Origin: an uncultured Oceanospirillales bacterium
GTDB lineage: Bacteria; Pseudomonadota; Gammaproteobacteria; Pseudomonadales; Endozoicomonadaceae
Assembly (NCBI GenBank): GCA_947040555.1
Contig: CAMRBW010000013.1
Coordinates: 1 to 49,059, forward strand
Reading direction: 5' to 3'
Length of the DNA: 49,059 nt
Part shown: positions 9,933 through 17,963 of the stretch, in pieces
Layout of the letters: each line of letters opens with the position of its first letter
How positions within the stretch are numbered: position 1 is the stretch's first letter
Made by a program: the position numbers and the translations under genes
The notes under the pieces: model-generated
What the model saw: only the letters and a program-made list of their open reading frames with translations
Database searches by the model: none
What the model was told of the DNA's origin: nothing

Positions 9933-10832
9933 GAGCCCCTCTTGCTCCCTATGCCAACGGGCTGACTTCACAGTGTTTTTCATCAACATAGCGATAGTCA
10001 TTGGGCCCACACCGCCGGGAACAGGTGTAATTTTGCCGGCAATTTCCCTGGCCTGATCGAAATCCACATCACCACAGAGAATCGCTTTGCCGGTCTCCTC
10101 ACTCACTCCTACCCGATTGACACCCACATCAATAACCGTGGCACCCGGTTTAATCCATTCCGGTTTTACAAGGCCAGGCACACCGGCAGCGACAATAAGA
10201 ATATCAGCCCGACGACAATGTGCATCTAAATCCTTCGTGCGGGTATGAACCATAGTGACAGTACTGTTGGCACCACGGCCTTTCTGCCCCATCATCACCG
10301 CGATAGGCTTGCCGACAATATTAGAACGACCAACCACCACGACCTCAGCACCTTCGGTTTCCGTACCGGAGCGAACAATCATCTCCTGAATGCCTGCCGG
10401 GGTACACGGCAGATAACGTACATTATCGCCACCAATCACCATCTTCCCAAGATTTACAGGATGAAAACCATCAACATCTTTGTCGGGGCTAATGGCATTG
10501 ATCACAGCCTCTTCATTAATGTGCTTTGGCAAGGGCAGCTGAACCAGAATGCCGTGAATGGCAGGATCATTGTTGTATTTCTCAATCAGCGCCAGCAGCC
10601 CCTGCTCAGAAATATCTGCCGGCTGATTGTCCTGGACCTCATGGAAACCCAGTGACAGTGCAGTCTGTACTTTCAGGGTGACATAGCTGACAGAAGCAGG
10701 ATTTTCACCAACCAAAATGGTCACCAAACCCGGTACCTGACCATATTCCGCTTTCATTGCCGCCACATCTTGTTCCAGTTCCGCAAGAATCTCTTTACGC
10801 ATCTGAATACCACTGATGATCTCTGCACCCAT
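9915..10832 (-). CDS. folD: Bifunctional methylene-THF dehydrogenase / methenyl-THF cyclohydrolase FolD
   Basis: FolD interconverts 5,10-methylene-, methenyl- and 10-formyl-tetrahydrofolate with NADP. The 305-residue protein has the catalytic lysine in SVSYVTLKVQTAL, the dinucleotide site VVVGRSNIVGKPIA and the signature PVPGGVGPMTIAML. It belongs to a subgroup with YVTLK and an insertion, RGANSTVTMVHTRTKDL, that is not the E. coli-like form. The ATG at 10832 is preferred over the adjacent GTG. It lies 42 bases after an OsmC-family gene on the same strand and may be cotranscribed. It would link to the glycine cleavage genes at 25-30 kb through the folate one-carbon pool. Confidence 0.94.
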   Translation of the reverse strand: MGAEIISGIQMRKEILAELEQDVAAMKAEYGQVPGLVTILVGENPASVSYVTLKVQTALSLGFHEVQDNQPADISEQGLLALIEKYNNDPAIHGILVQLPLPKHINEEAVINAISPDKDVDGFHPVNLGKMVIGGDNVRYLPCTPAGIQEMIVRSGTETEGAEVVVVGRSNIVGKPIAVMMGQKGRGANSTVTMVHTRTKDLDAHCRRADILIVAAGVPGLVKPEWIKPGATVIDVGVNRVGVSEETGKAILCGDVDFDQAREIAGKITPVPGGVGPMTIAMLMKNTVKSARWHREQEGLTRTGK

Positions 10833-10874
10833 CACTAAATACCTGTGTTTATTATCGGGATTTTTCTGAGCAGG

Positions 10875-11336
10875 TTATGCCGGTTCTGTGTCTGCAGAGG
10901 CTTTCACCGTGTGTGAGACAACGGAAAGTCTGATGATATTGTCGTGTACCGGACAACGGGCGCAGACCAGATCCAGAAATATCTGTTTCTCTTCATCGGT
11001 CATATCGGCATCAATCTCGGCCTTAATATCAAAACCCTGGAAGCCAATGGGGTCTTCAGAAAACTTACCCATTAAACCATCCGGATTCATACCGGCCTCA
11101 ATGATCACTTTCATGCCCCGCAGATCAATTTTTTCCTGTTTGGCGACAATGCGCCCAACGGTAGCCACGCAGCCACCCAGAGAGAAGAGAAAGTAGTCCA
11201 AAGGCGTCGGTCCTGCATCCTGACCACCCGCAGATTTCGGCTGATCGATAATCACAGTATGATTACCAAGCTGACTTTCAATGCGGAAATCACCGCCCAT
11301 CTGGGAAGTTACAGACACAACTTTGCTGATTGCCAT
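10875..11336 (-). CDS. OsmC-family (OsmC/Ohr-like) thiol peroxidase-type protein
   Basis: The 153-residue protein has the two conserved cysteines of the OsmC fold, in LGGCVATVGRIV and in VCARCPVHDN, and the family's PTPLDYFLFSL loop. Characterised members with both cysteines reduce organic hydroperoxides or act on sulfur species. Which substrate this one uses cannot be told from sequence. GAGGACAGAG precedes the ATG. It is followed 42 bases later by folD on the same strand. The separate adjacency to folD has no obvious functional meaning. Confidence 0.88.
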   Translation of the reverse strand: MAISKVVSVTSQMGGDFRIESQLGNHTVIIDQPKSAGGQDAGPTPLDYFLFSLGGCVATVGRIVAKQEKIDLRGMKVIIEAGMNPDGLMGKFSEDPIGFQGFDIKAEIDADMTDEEKQIFLDLVCARCPVHDNIIRLSVVSHTVKASADTEPA

Positions 11337-11513
11337 ACTCTCTGTCCTCTACCTGATTTCAGAAACCTGCCGAGAGCCGTTCCACTCCCGATTAGCGAAA
11401 GAAATCATATCGGAAACCCCCGGCAAGATACAGAAATCTGACCATCCTTGGCAGAACTGACTAACACCATGCCATAATCGTCTTTCCTGACGCCAGGTTA
11501 ACGGGACACCATT

Positions 11514-12131
11514 ATGGAAACGCAGAACATCAAAAATGTGGTATTCGATATTGGTAATGTTATTGTCCGGTGGTCACCTGTTGAAATCATAAAACTGACT
11601 TTAGGTTCGGTAGAACAGCCGGAACAGATAGCCAAAGCCGTCTTTCAAGATGACGTATGGGTTGCCCTCAATAGGGGTAAAATGACCGAAGCTGAGGCAA
11701 AAATAGAGTACCAAAATCGTTTAGGATTCTCAGCACATTGCACTGATAAGCTATTTTACTATGTCAAGCATACTCAGATTCTGCTGTTTGGCTCAGTCGA
11801 GCTGTTAAAGAGAGTTAAAGCCGCTGGCTACAGTGTTTACGCGCTCACCGATAACGTATTGGAAATCATTGATCATCTCAAATCACACTATGATTTTTGG
11901 CCTCTATTTGATGGCGCGATCGTCTCTGCAGAAGTCGGTTATTTAAAACCTCGTCCAGAAATATTTAAGCAGTTGTTAGAACAGCAAAAAATTTCAGCAG
12001 CTGAAACGGTGTTTATAGATGATATGTCCTACAATGTGGAGGGTGCGAGATCCTTGGGCTTTGCAGCTATTCAATTTGAAAATACCGTTCAGTGTGAACG
12101 CAAGTTGAAGTTGTTGGGGGTATCGTTTTAA
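11514..12131 (+). CDS. HAD-superfamily phosphatase (YihX-like, HAD-IA)
   Basis: A 205-residue haloacid-dehalogenase-type hydrolase. Motif I is VVFDIGNVIVRWSP, with the nucleophile Asp. Motif II is the Thr of YALTDN, motif III the Lys of VGYLKPRPEIFK, and motif IV is FIDDMSYNVEGARSLGF. The order and the DIGNV form are like YihX, which dephosphorylates sugar phosphates such as glucose-1-phosphate; the substrate here is not shown. The gene is visibly more AT-rich than its neighbours, which may indicate separate acquisition. It stands alone: a divergent osmC-folD unit lies upstream, and 254 bases without a recognised feature lie downstream. Confidence 0.88.
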   Translation: METQNIKNVVFDIGNVIVRWSPVEIIKLTLGSVEQPEQIAKAVFQDDVWVALNRGKMTEAEAKIEYQNRLGFSAHCTDKLFYYVKHTQILLFGSVELLKRVKAAGYSVYALTDNVLEIIDHLKSHYDFWPLFDGAIVSAEVGYLKPRPEIFKQLLEQQKISAAETVFIDDMSYNVEGARSLGFAAIQFENTVQCERKLKLLGVSF

Positions 12132-12385
12132 GCCTAACCTGCTACAACTGTTGTGTAGGGTTTGTAGGGCCATTACAGCCCTTGTATTGAGCGTCGGGAA
12201 AGAAGACATACACGGCCTATCTTTCCATCTCCTGTGGGGGATACTACGCACTCAGCACGCTTGGTCGATCTTTTATTGGGCATGATGTTTATGAAGAATA
12301 TTACATGAGCTAATCCTGACAAAGGCATCTAACGGGCGCTTGCCAACAGTATTTCAAATTCCTGATGTTGTCAGGGGCATCCGCC

Positions 12386-12550
12386 TCAGGATTTTTCTGC
12401 AGGCTCATCATCTTTGATTGCTTTGCGGAAACCCTTCAGCGCACCGCCCAGATCTTCACCAATAGAACCGAGACGTTTTGTGCCAAACAGGAGCAGAATG
12501 ATCGCCAGAACAATCAGTAGTTGAGGCATACTGATACCGCCAAATCCCAT
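12386..12550 (-). CDS. tatA: Small TatA/E-type twin-arginine translocase component
   Basis: A 54-residue protein with the TatA layout: a short periplasmic N-terminus, one membrane helix ([15 protein letters not shown]), the [14 protein letters not shown] hinge and amphipathic helix, then a short charged tail. This would form the protein-conducting part of the Tat pathway. The ATG at 12550 is preferred since the family begins MGFGGIS and GAGAGAGA precedes it. It is shorter than a housekeeping TatA and has no tatB or tatC beside it. It lies 31 bases after napF and follows torD, so it may be a dedicated TatA for a molybdoenzyme exported with help from those two. Confidence 0.85.
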   Translation of the reverse strand: MGFGGISMPQLLIVLAIILLLFGTKRLGSIGEDLGGALKGFRKAIKDDEPAEKS

Positions 12551-12580
12551 AGTCTCTCTCGCTCTCAAACAGCGCTGGTT

Positions 12581-13102
12581 TTACAGCCGCTTTTCCATAA
12601 TTAACGCTCGGCTGTAACAAGCCAGCGCGCAAGCGCCACAGCCGGTGCAAAGGTCAGAACTTATCTCAGGAGCCGATCGCACTGCAAGCATAATCGCCTG
12701 TTCAGAGCAGCTCTCTTCGCACATATCACAGGGCATTCCCAATAGTCGATCACACGACCCTGTCAGTCTGACCTGAGCCTGCACTTGCTGACCCAGCTCT
12801 TTATCCAGAGCACCTGTCGGGCAGACCTCTTCACACTTGCCGCAGAAGGTACACTCACCGTAGTCAAGATTCAGAACCGCTATGCCGTTCAGCACCGGAT
12901 CGCTGTTGTCCAATGGTCGGATTACCCGTTCAGGACAAACATCACCACAACGATTACAACGGTCGCAAAGTGCCAGAAAACTGCGGTTATCTCTTGCCCA
13001 TGGCGGACGGGCAGCCGGAATATCGGGAACGGGAACCTGTTGCTTAGTCTCTCCGCCGCCCAGCATCCGCAGCAGACCACGCCGACTGATACCTTCACTC
13101 AT
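12581..13102 (-). CDS. napF: NapF-type polyferredoxin
   Basis: The 173 residues resemble NapF, a cytoplasmic iron-sulfur protein that helps load or mature periplasmic nitrate reductase. Four cysteine groups are seen: CDRCNRCGDVCP, CTFCGKCEEVCP, CDMCEESC and CTGCGACALAC. Three are normal 4Fe-4S sites; the third group is shortened and may not hold a full cluster. An N-terminal SRRGLLRML resembles a twin-arginine motif, as is common in NapF. It follows torD by 12 bases and precedes tatA. No napA, napB or other reductase gene lies in this window, so the client is unknown. Confidence 0.85.
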   Translation of the reverse strand: MSEGISRRGLLRMLGGGETKQQVPVPDIPAARPPWARDNRSFLALCDRCNRCGDVCPERVIRPLDNSDPVLNGIAVLNLDYGECTFCGKCEEVCPTGALDKELGQQVQAQVRLTGSCDRLLGMPCDMCEESCSEQAIMLAVRSAPEISSDLCTGCGACALACYSRALIMEKRL

Positions 13103-13114
13103 TAGCGATCAAGC

Positions 13115-13792
13115 CTATCGATAAAGCCTTGCAGGTTTGGGCTCAGCACCGGTCAGTTCGGCTAATGTAGCCATCACACCGGCAGTTAACTTGCCCAAAC
13201 CTTTGTAGAAATCCGTTGTCGCCTCTTGCTCTACCAGCTCGCAGAGCCGAGGCGCCCAGGGAAGCATATGCTCAGAGAGGAAACTGCGCAGTGAGCAGAA
13301 GTACGGCTGTAAAGGTTCCGCCTCCTCCTGTTCCAACCCTTGATCCCCCAGCCAGGCCAGAAAAGCGAACATTAAACCGATATGGTCGTCGGGTTCACGC
13401 TCACCGGTTTCGATTTCCATCCCGTATTGATGGTAAAAAGCGCGAACTTCAAGCGTAGATTCCCCAAAAGTGGTCTGTTCTTCCGTCATATAGACCGAAC
13501 CCCAGGGCGCAGCTTTCAAAGCATTCGGACCAACAAACAGATCGGCGTAGTCTAATGCCAGAGCCGGGAGCTCTTCCAGCAGACCGGACATCATCAATGC
13601 CAGCCCCGCCTGCACATCCTCACGATCTTCGCCCAGGGGCCACTCTTTCAAAAAGGCGGCAAGTTCTGCAAGCACCTCTTTACGAGGAGCCTGATGCCAG
13701 AGATGCCACAATACACGACCACTCAACACCAAATTGGCCAGCTGCTCTTCCTGCACCTCCCGTGGCACTTCATTCATTTGCGCGTCAGACAC
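13115..13792 (-). CDS. TorD/DmsD-family molybdoenzyme chaperone
   Basis: Proteins of this family bind the Tat signal of a molybdoenzyme and hold it until the cofactor is inserted. The 225-residue, all-helical protein has the family blocks DYADLFVGPNALKAAPWGSVY and EPDDHIGLMFAFLAWL. I chose the GTG at 13792 because GGGGAGG lies just before it; the frame is open further up but without a binding site. It opens the torD-napF-tatA group, all on the minus strand with 12- and 30-base gaps. The only candidate client in this window is the SoxC-like protein at 47.8 kb, which is not the usual DMSO-reductase-type partner. Confidence 0.87.
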   Translation of the reverse strand: MSDAQMNEVPREVQEEQLANLVLSGRVLWHLWHQAPRKEVLAELAAFLKEWPLGEDREDVQAGLALMMSGLLEELPALALDYADLFVGPNALKAAPWGSVYMTEEQTTFGESTLEVRAFYHQYGMEIETGEREPDDHIGLMFAFLAWLGDQGLEQEEAEPLQPYFCSLRSFLSEHMLPWAPRLCELVEQEATTDFYKGLGKLTAGVMATLAELTGAEPKPARLYR

Positions 13793-14223
13793 GGACACCT
13801 CCCCAGTGAATAACAGAAAGACCGCCATCATACGCCGCCTGCCACCTTCGAGAATACGCACTTACCAAACGAAACAAACGACTGCGAAAGTTTAACAATC
13901 ACGAGCTCTATCGCAAGTCTGGAAGTAGACCATCGATATGTTGAAAAATAACTATAATGAGTTCTCCCTGATATCTAACCTCCAGAGGCTGGGGGTGCCC
14001 ATTTGTATAGACTTCTGAGCGCCGGCTGCATCGTCGTAGCTCTTCTGAATTTTCATCCACTTCCAGCGGATCATTCCAGACGAGAAAATCTTTTCTTTTG
14101 CTCTCTTTTTCAGAAGATTGGTTTCCATACGGGCACCCCTCATCTCCTGGAACAGGAGCGTAAATATGAAAACACGTGCGGCTGTAGCCCTTAAGTGTTT
14201 TTTTTTTCAACAGGAGATGCAAA
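13793..14223. other. 431-base spacer between torD-like gene and alcohol dehydrogenase, with T10 tract
   Basis: No convincing gene is seen. Short minus-strand frames occur, the best being a 58-codon frame at 13952-14128 with a plausible binding site, but its product resembles nothing I know. A run of ten T lies at 14198-14207, directly before the AGGAG of the adh gene. Promoters for the two divergent genes must be here. Confidence 0.6.
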
Positions 14224-15252
14224 ATGAAAGCGATGAAAGCAGCCGTTGCCCACGCATTCAATACACCGTTGACTATTGACGATGTCGCAATTCCGACCAT
14301 TAACGACAACGAAATACTCGTTCATATCAAGGCGTCCGGTGTCTGTCATACGGATATCCACGCCTGTCACGGTGATTGGCCCGTCAAACCAAAAATGCCT
14401 TTAATTCCGGGGCATGAAGGGGTTGGGGTCATCGTCGAACTGGGCGCCAATGTTACGCATCTGAAAAAAGGCGACCGGGTCGGTATTCCGTTTCTGTACA
14501 CCGCCTGCGGACACTGTGACTACTGCCTTGAGGGCAAGGAAACCCTGTGTCCAGATTGCCAATACACGGGATACCACATGGACGGCGGTTACGCTGACTA
14601 TTGCCGGGCAGATGCCAACTATGTGGTCAAAATACCTGGAGCTCTGAGCTTTGTAGAGGCGGCTCCGCTGTTCTGCGCCGGCCTCACCTCTTACAAAGCG
14701 CTGAAGGTCAGCAGAACCAAACCCGGGGACTGGGTCTCCATCGTTGGGGTTGGTGGGCTGGGCCATTTAGCCATTCAATACGCCATCTCCATGGGGTTGA
14801 ATGTGGTTGCTGTGGATACCGGGGAAGAACGAAGGGCACAGTCTCTGAAACTGGGGGCTACCTATTTTATTGATTTCAAAAAAGAGAAGCCCGAGGACGA
14901 AATTCCAGCGCTCCTGGGTACGGGGGTTCACAGCGCTATCTGCACGGCTGTTTCCAAAGCCGGTTTTGAAAGTGCTTACGCCTCTGTTCGTCGGGGCGGC
15001 ACGCTGGTGCTGGTTGGGCTGCCTCCGGATGATATTCCTGTCCCCATTTTTGACACGGTTATCAATGGCATTACCCTTGTAGGTTCTATTGTCGGCACAC
15101 GCAGAGATCTGGAAGAGTGTCTTGAGTTTGCCGCACAGGGAAAAATCAAAACCGACATACACATCCGCAAGCGGGAAGATATTAATCAGATTTTTGATGA
15201 TCTGGAAAAAGGTAAGATCACCGGACGGATTGTGATGGACTTTGAGTCATAA
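14224..15252 (+). CDS. Zinc-dependent alcohol dehydrogenase (AdhP/AdhA type)
   Basis: A 342-residue medium-chain dehydrogenase that would oxidise primary alcohols or reduce aldehydes with NAD(H). Catalytic zinc ligands are visible: Cys41 in [10 protein letters not shown] and His64 in IPGHEGVG, with a third Cys later (FCAGLTSY). The four structural-zinc cysteines form [15 protein letters not shown]. The Rossmann motif is GVGGLGHLA and the second strand ends in Asp (AVDTGEE), which favours NAD. AGGAG lies eight bases before the ATG. A run of ten T stands just upstream. The gene is monocistronic and converges with moaD, 80 bases away. Confidence 0.93.
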   Translation: MKAMKAAVAHAFNTPLTIDDVAIPTINDNEILVHIKASGVCHTDIHACHGDWPVKPKMPLIPGHEGVGVIVELGANVTHLKKGDRVGIPFLYTACGHCDYCLEGKETLCPDCQYTGYHMDGGYADYCRADANYVVKIPGALSFVEAAPLFCAGLTSYKALKVSRTKPGDWVSIVGVGGLGHLAIQYAISMGLNVVAVDTGEERRAQSLKLGATYFIDFKKEKPEDEIPALLGTGVHSAICTAVSKAGFESAYASVRRGGTLVLVGLPPDDIPVPIFDTVINGITLVGSIVGTRRDLEECLEFAAQGKIKTDIHIRKREDINQIFDDLEKGKITGRIVMDFES

Positions 15253-15332
15253 TCACAGCGGCTCTTACTCGGTGCCCTCTGCTGAGTAGTTCCCAGCCGA
15301 GGGTTGAGTTTACGGAGAAAGGGAGCCGGAAT

Positions 15333-15578
15333 TTATCCTCCGGTCACCGGCGGAAAAAAAGCAACCTCATCGCCGTCAGAGAGCACTGCCGTGTCTTTGG
15401 TCATGACCTGATTAACGGCCACCAGCGTCTTGCGATCCAGCAAAATGGTTTTCCACAGATCACCACGCGCTGCCAGCTCCTGCTTCAGTGCGCTGACAGT
15501 CCCGGCAGAAGAGTCCAACGCCAACTGGTCACAGCTGAGACGTTCCCGATAACTGGCAAAAAACAGTACTTTAATCAT
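15333..15578 (-). CDS. moaD: Molybdopterin synthase sulfur-carrier subunit MoaD
   Basis: MoaD is the ubiquitin-like small subunit of molybdopterin synthase, and its C-terminal glycine carries the thiocarboxylate. The 81-residue product begins [14 protein letters not shown] and ends FFPPVTGG with the required Gly-Gly. The ATG at 15578 lies inside the end of moaC (8-base overlap), preceded by GAGAGG. It is the last gene of moaB-moaC-moaD. Its partner moaE is not adjacent and is not in this window, nor is moaA. Confidence 0.93.
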   Translation of the reverse strand: MIKVLFFASYRERLSCDQLALDSSAGTVSALKQELAARGDLWKTILLDRKTLVAVNQVMTKDTAVLSDGDEVAFFPPVTGG

Positions 15579-16092
15579 GCTGTTTACCTCTCTCACTATC
15601 TCGTACATCCGCCATAAAGTGACCACTTTTGCCGCCACTCTTTTCCAGCACCCGCACACCATCAATACACATGGTTTTGTCTGCTGCCTTGCACATATCG
15701 AAGATAGTCAGAGCGGCTACAGAAGCGGCGGTCAAAGCTTCCATTTCGACGCCCGTTTTGCCACTTAAACGACAACAGGTTTCTATACGGATACGGCTCT
15801 GTTCCGGCTGCAGTTCAAAATCAACACCGATAAAATTCAGCATCAATGGGTGACAAAGAGGAATCAGGTTGCCGCATTGCTTCGCCGCCTGAATGCCGGC
15901 GATACGGGCAACGGAGAGTACATCGCCCTTCTTCAGACCATTATCCTGAACCAGCTTCAGGGTTTCAGGAGTCATGGAGATATAGGCTTCTGCCCGCGCT
16001 TCACGACGGCTGTCAGTTTTATCACCAACATCTACCATGCGTGCTTCGCCACTCTCCCCTGTATGCGTAAGGGTATGGCTGAGGTGACTCAT
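15571..16092 (-). CDS. moaC: Cyclic pyranopterin monophosphate synthase MoaC
   Basis: MoaC, with MoaA, converts GTP to cyclic pyranopterin monophosphate, the first step of molybdenum cofactor synthesis. The 173-residue protein has [19 protein letters not shown], the signature [10 protein letters not shown], and the active-site block [11 protein letters not shown] with its conserved Asp and Lys residues. It starts four bases after the stop of moaB and overlaps moaD by eight bases, so the three are a translationally coupled operon. Confidence 0.95.
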   Translation of the reverse strand: MSHLSHTLTHTGESGEARMVDVGDKTDSRREARAEAYISMTPETLKLVQDNGLKKGDVLSVARIAGIQAAKQCGNLIPLCHPLMLNFIGVDFELQPEQSRIRIETCCRLSGKTGVEMEALTAASVAALTIFDMCKAADKTMCIDGVRVLEKSGGKSGHFMADVRDSERGKQHD

Positions 16093-16095
16093 CAG

Positions 16096-16617
16096 TTATT
16101 TACCAGATTTCAGCTGTTCAACAAAATTACATGGTCTGTGACGGCTATCCAGCTGTTCACGGATAATTTTTTCCCAAGCTGTACGACAGGCGTTGTTAGA
16201 ACCAGGCATCACAAACACAATAGTTCCGTTGGCCAAACCTGCAACAGCGCGAGATTGAATAGTGGAAGTGCCGATCTGCTCATAAGAGACCTCACGGAAC
16301 AGTTCACCATAGCCGTCTACCACCTTATCAAACAAGGGCAGAACCGCTTCCGGCGTGCTATCACGGCCGGTAAAGCCGGTGCCACCGGTAATCAGTACCG
16401 CCTGCACAGTGTCAGAGGCGATCCAGCGGGAGAGAACGGCGCGAATCTGGTAGATATCATCCTTGACGATGGCTTTGTCAGCCAGGGTGTGGCCTGCCTG
16501 CGCCAGACTTTCAACCAGCAGCTGACCGGAGGTATCGGTCTCCTCTGTGCGGGTATCAGAGACGGTAAGAACTGCAATGGTGAGCGCAGTAAATTCGACA
16601 ACACTTTTGTGTCCCAT
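16096..16617 (-). CDS. moaB: Molybdenum cofactor biosynthesis protein MoaB
   Basis: MoaB/MogA-type proteins adenylate molybdopterin before metal insertion. The 173-residue product has the family blocks TIAVLTVSDTRTEETDTSG, VLITGGTGFTGRDSTPEAV and VFVMPGSNNACRTAWEKII. It is the first gene of moaB-moaC-moaD. The leader is unusual: four 13-base T-rich repeats lie at 16630-16680 and a palindrome at 16683-16698, so regulation by attenuation or slippage is conceivable but unproven. Confidence 0.93.
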   Translation of the reverse strand: MGHKSVVEFTALTIAVLTVSDTRTEETDTSGQLLVESLAQAGHTLADKAIVKDDIYQIRAVLSRWIASDTVQAVLITGGTGFTGRDSTPEAVLPLFDKVVDGYGELFREVSYEQIGTSTIQSRAVAGLANGTIVFVMPGSNNACRTAWEKIIREQLDSRHRPCNFVEQLKSGK

Positions 16618-16629
16618 AGGTGCATACTC

Positions 16630-16680
16630 CAGAAAGAAGCTTCAGAAAGAAACCTCAGAAAAAAGCCTCAGAAAAAAGCC
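16630..16680. repeat. Four tandem 13-base repeats in the moaB leader
   Basis: Units at 16630, 16643, 16656 and 16669 read CAGAAAGAAGCTT, CAGAAAGAAACCT, CAGAAAAAAGCCT and a 12-base CAGAAAAAAGCC. On the minus strand, the moaB direction, each unit carries a T-rich run. The array ends 12 bases before the moaB start. Confidence 0.85.
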
Positions 16681-16682
16681 AA

Positions 16683-16698
16683 TGCACAGGGCTGTGCA
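16683..16698 (-). terminator. Palindrome followed by T-rich runs upstream of moaB
   Basis: TGCACAG and CTGTGCA arms are two bases apart, so the folded loop would be four bases with a six-pair stem. Read toward moaB it is followed by TTGGCTTTTTTC. It could act as an attenuator of a moaB leader transcript, as a stray terminator, or as a protein-binding site. Confidence 0.4.
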
Positions 16699-16838
16699 GA
16701 ATAAACCGGCAAAGCCTGCCAGAAAAAATACCAAATAACAGCCCCTTTTCATCAAAGCCACTGCCGCTATAATCCGAGAGCAACTTTTTTTGATCATCAT
16801 GTTTGACCATCACGTTTGACCATCATCAAGAGGCCTTA

Positions 16839-17213
16839 ATGTCCGACACAATTGAAACCGGCATCAGCCTGACTATCCGTGAAGCCGTTATTGAAAAACT
16901 CACCGATACTCTCAAGGCGTTCTACCCTCTGGCCCAGCGGGCTGATGAAGAGTTAGAGATGCTGAAGAAGGAGAGCAAGGGGCAATTCAGTGCTATTTTT
17001 CAGAAGGATTCCCCTTTCTCTGTTGAGGCGGATCGTTTTCTACCCTACATGATCGAGGTCGCCAATGACCTGGCCACCATGATGAAGGTGGACGACAACA
17101 ATTACGCAGACCACCTGAAAAAGCTAATGCGGAAGATCCAGCTGATGCATCAGGTTCTGCATAAGTTCCACACCATTACCGATGAAGAAGCGGCTCACTC
17201 AACCATCAACTGA
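16839..17213 (+). CDS. Uncharacterised helical protein
   Basis: A 124-residue acidic protein, almost entirely predicted helix by eye, without cysteines, signal peptide or membrane span. Typical stretches are LTIREAVIEKLTDTLKAFY and HLKKLMRKIQLMHQVLHKF. I do not recognise its family. The ATG at 16839 is preferred to a longer frame because CAAGAGG stands before it; the longer version would begin in a 13-base duplicated stretch (16797-16822). Its last 19 bases overlap the end of mobA on the other strand. Position between two molybdenum cofactor genes does not by itself imply a role in that pathway. Confidence 0.75.
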   Translation: MSDTIETGISLTIREAVIEKLTDTLKAFYPLAQRADEELEMLKKESKGQFSAIFQKDSPFSVEADRFLPYMIEVANDLATMMKVDDNNYADHLKKLMRKIQLMHQVLHKFHTITDEEAAHSTIN

Positions 17214-17803
17214 CACGCTTGCAACTGACACGCTCGCCACTCCGCAGGGGTGTTGGCATTGGCAAACGCCTGCTCATGATCGGCAGGGGGGTCAATCCGA
17301 CAGCCCTCTAATCTCTCGATCAACCGCCAGAGCGCATAATTCTGGCGGTTTTCACTAGTGATGGCTTCCTCAACAGCAATGCGTACATTGTCGTTAACCG
17401 GTAACAATAACGGTAAAGAGTAACCGCCAAACTCCACAGGACGCTGGTTATCGTAATAGCTCAGCAGCCTGTCTATATGTTCCGGCTGCAACAATGGCAT
17501 ATCCACAGGAACAATCATCAGCGCATCGGCATCAGTTTCATACAGTGCCGTATGTATCCCGGAAAGCGGACCGTGACCAGGAATGCGATCCCTGATCCAA
17601 TCCTTATTATCATCAAAACGGGGATCATCAAAGCGGTTAACCATCACCCGTCGTGCACCAGCCTGTTGGAGGATATTCGCCATATGCTGGTACAGCGGTA
17701 CACCATGCCATTGGAGCAGGGCTTTGTCCTGCCCCATACGGGACGACTGACCACCAGCCAGAACCACGCTATCCCATAGGAGAGAAGAAGAGGAAATCAA
17801 CAT
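17195..17803 (-). CDS. mobA: Molybdenum cofactor guanylyltransferase MobA
   Basis: MobA attaches GMP to the molybdenum cofactor to form the dinucleotide used by DMSO-reductase-family enzymes. The 202-residue protein has the nucleotidyltransferase signature LAGGQSSRMGQDKALL, the middle GHGPLSGIHTAL and the metal-binding VPVDMPLL. The ATG at 17803 is taken in place of an in-frame TTG at 17821. It ends head-to-head with the unknown helical gene, overlapping it by 19 bases. It lies apart from moaBCD but within 1 kb. Confidence 0.93.
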   Translation of the reverse strand: MLISSSSLLWDSVVLAGGQSSRMGQDKALLQWHGVPLYQHMANILQQAGARRVMVNRFDDPRFDDNKDWIRDRIPGHGPLSGIHTALYETDADALMIVPVDMPLLQPEHIDRLLSYYDNQRPVEFGGYSLPLLLPVNDNVRIAVEEAITSENRQNYALWRLIERLEGCRIDPPADHEQAFANANTPAEWRACQLQACQLMVE

Positions 17804-17922
17804 ACTAAACGTCCAGAACAAGTCCGGTAATAGTAAGCGCTAAGACGCTGAACACAAGAAGCGCCTCGCTTGTGGATATCCTAAATTTTTCAGATGCTTG
17901 AGTATCAAATGGCAACCGGGCA

Positions 17923-17947
17923 TCAGGCTGCCAGAACGGCAGCCTGA
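17923..17947. terminator. Strong hairpin between ychF and mobA
   Basis: Ten-base arms TCAGGCTGCC and GGCAGCCTGA surround a five-base loop 17 bases past the ychF stop. No T run follows on either strand, so it may protect the 3' end or work with Rho instead of being a classical terminator. Confidence 0.45.
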
Positions 17948-17963
17948 GAAGGGGGCAGAATTG

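Noticed and set aside
12132..12385. Possible small RNA or tRNA after the HAD gene
   Set aside because: No cloverleaf or clear promoter-terminator pair could be drawn.
13908..14309. 133-codon minus-strand frame overlapping the adh start
   Set aside because: Its first 30 codons are antisense to adh and it has no binding site; the rest resembles nothing known.
16618..16838. Molybdenum cofactor riboswitch before moaB
   Set aside because: The stretch consists of short tandem repeats and a small palindrome and lacks the long multi-helix aptamer.
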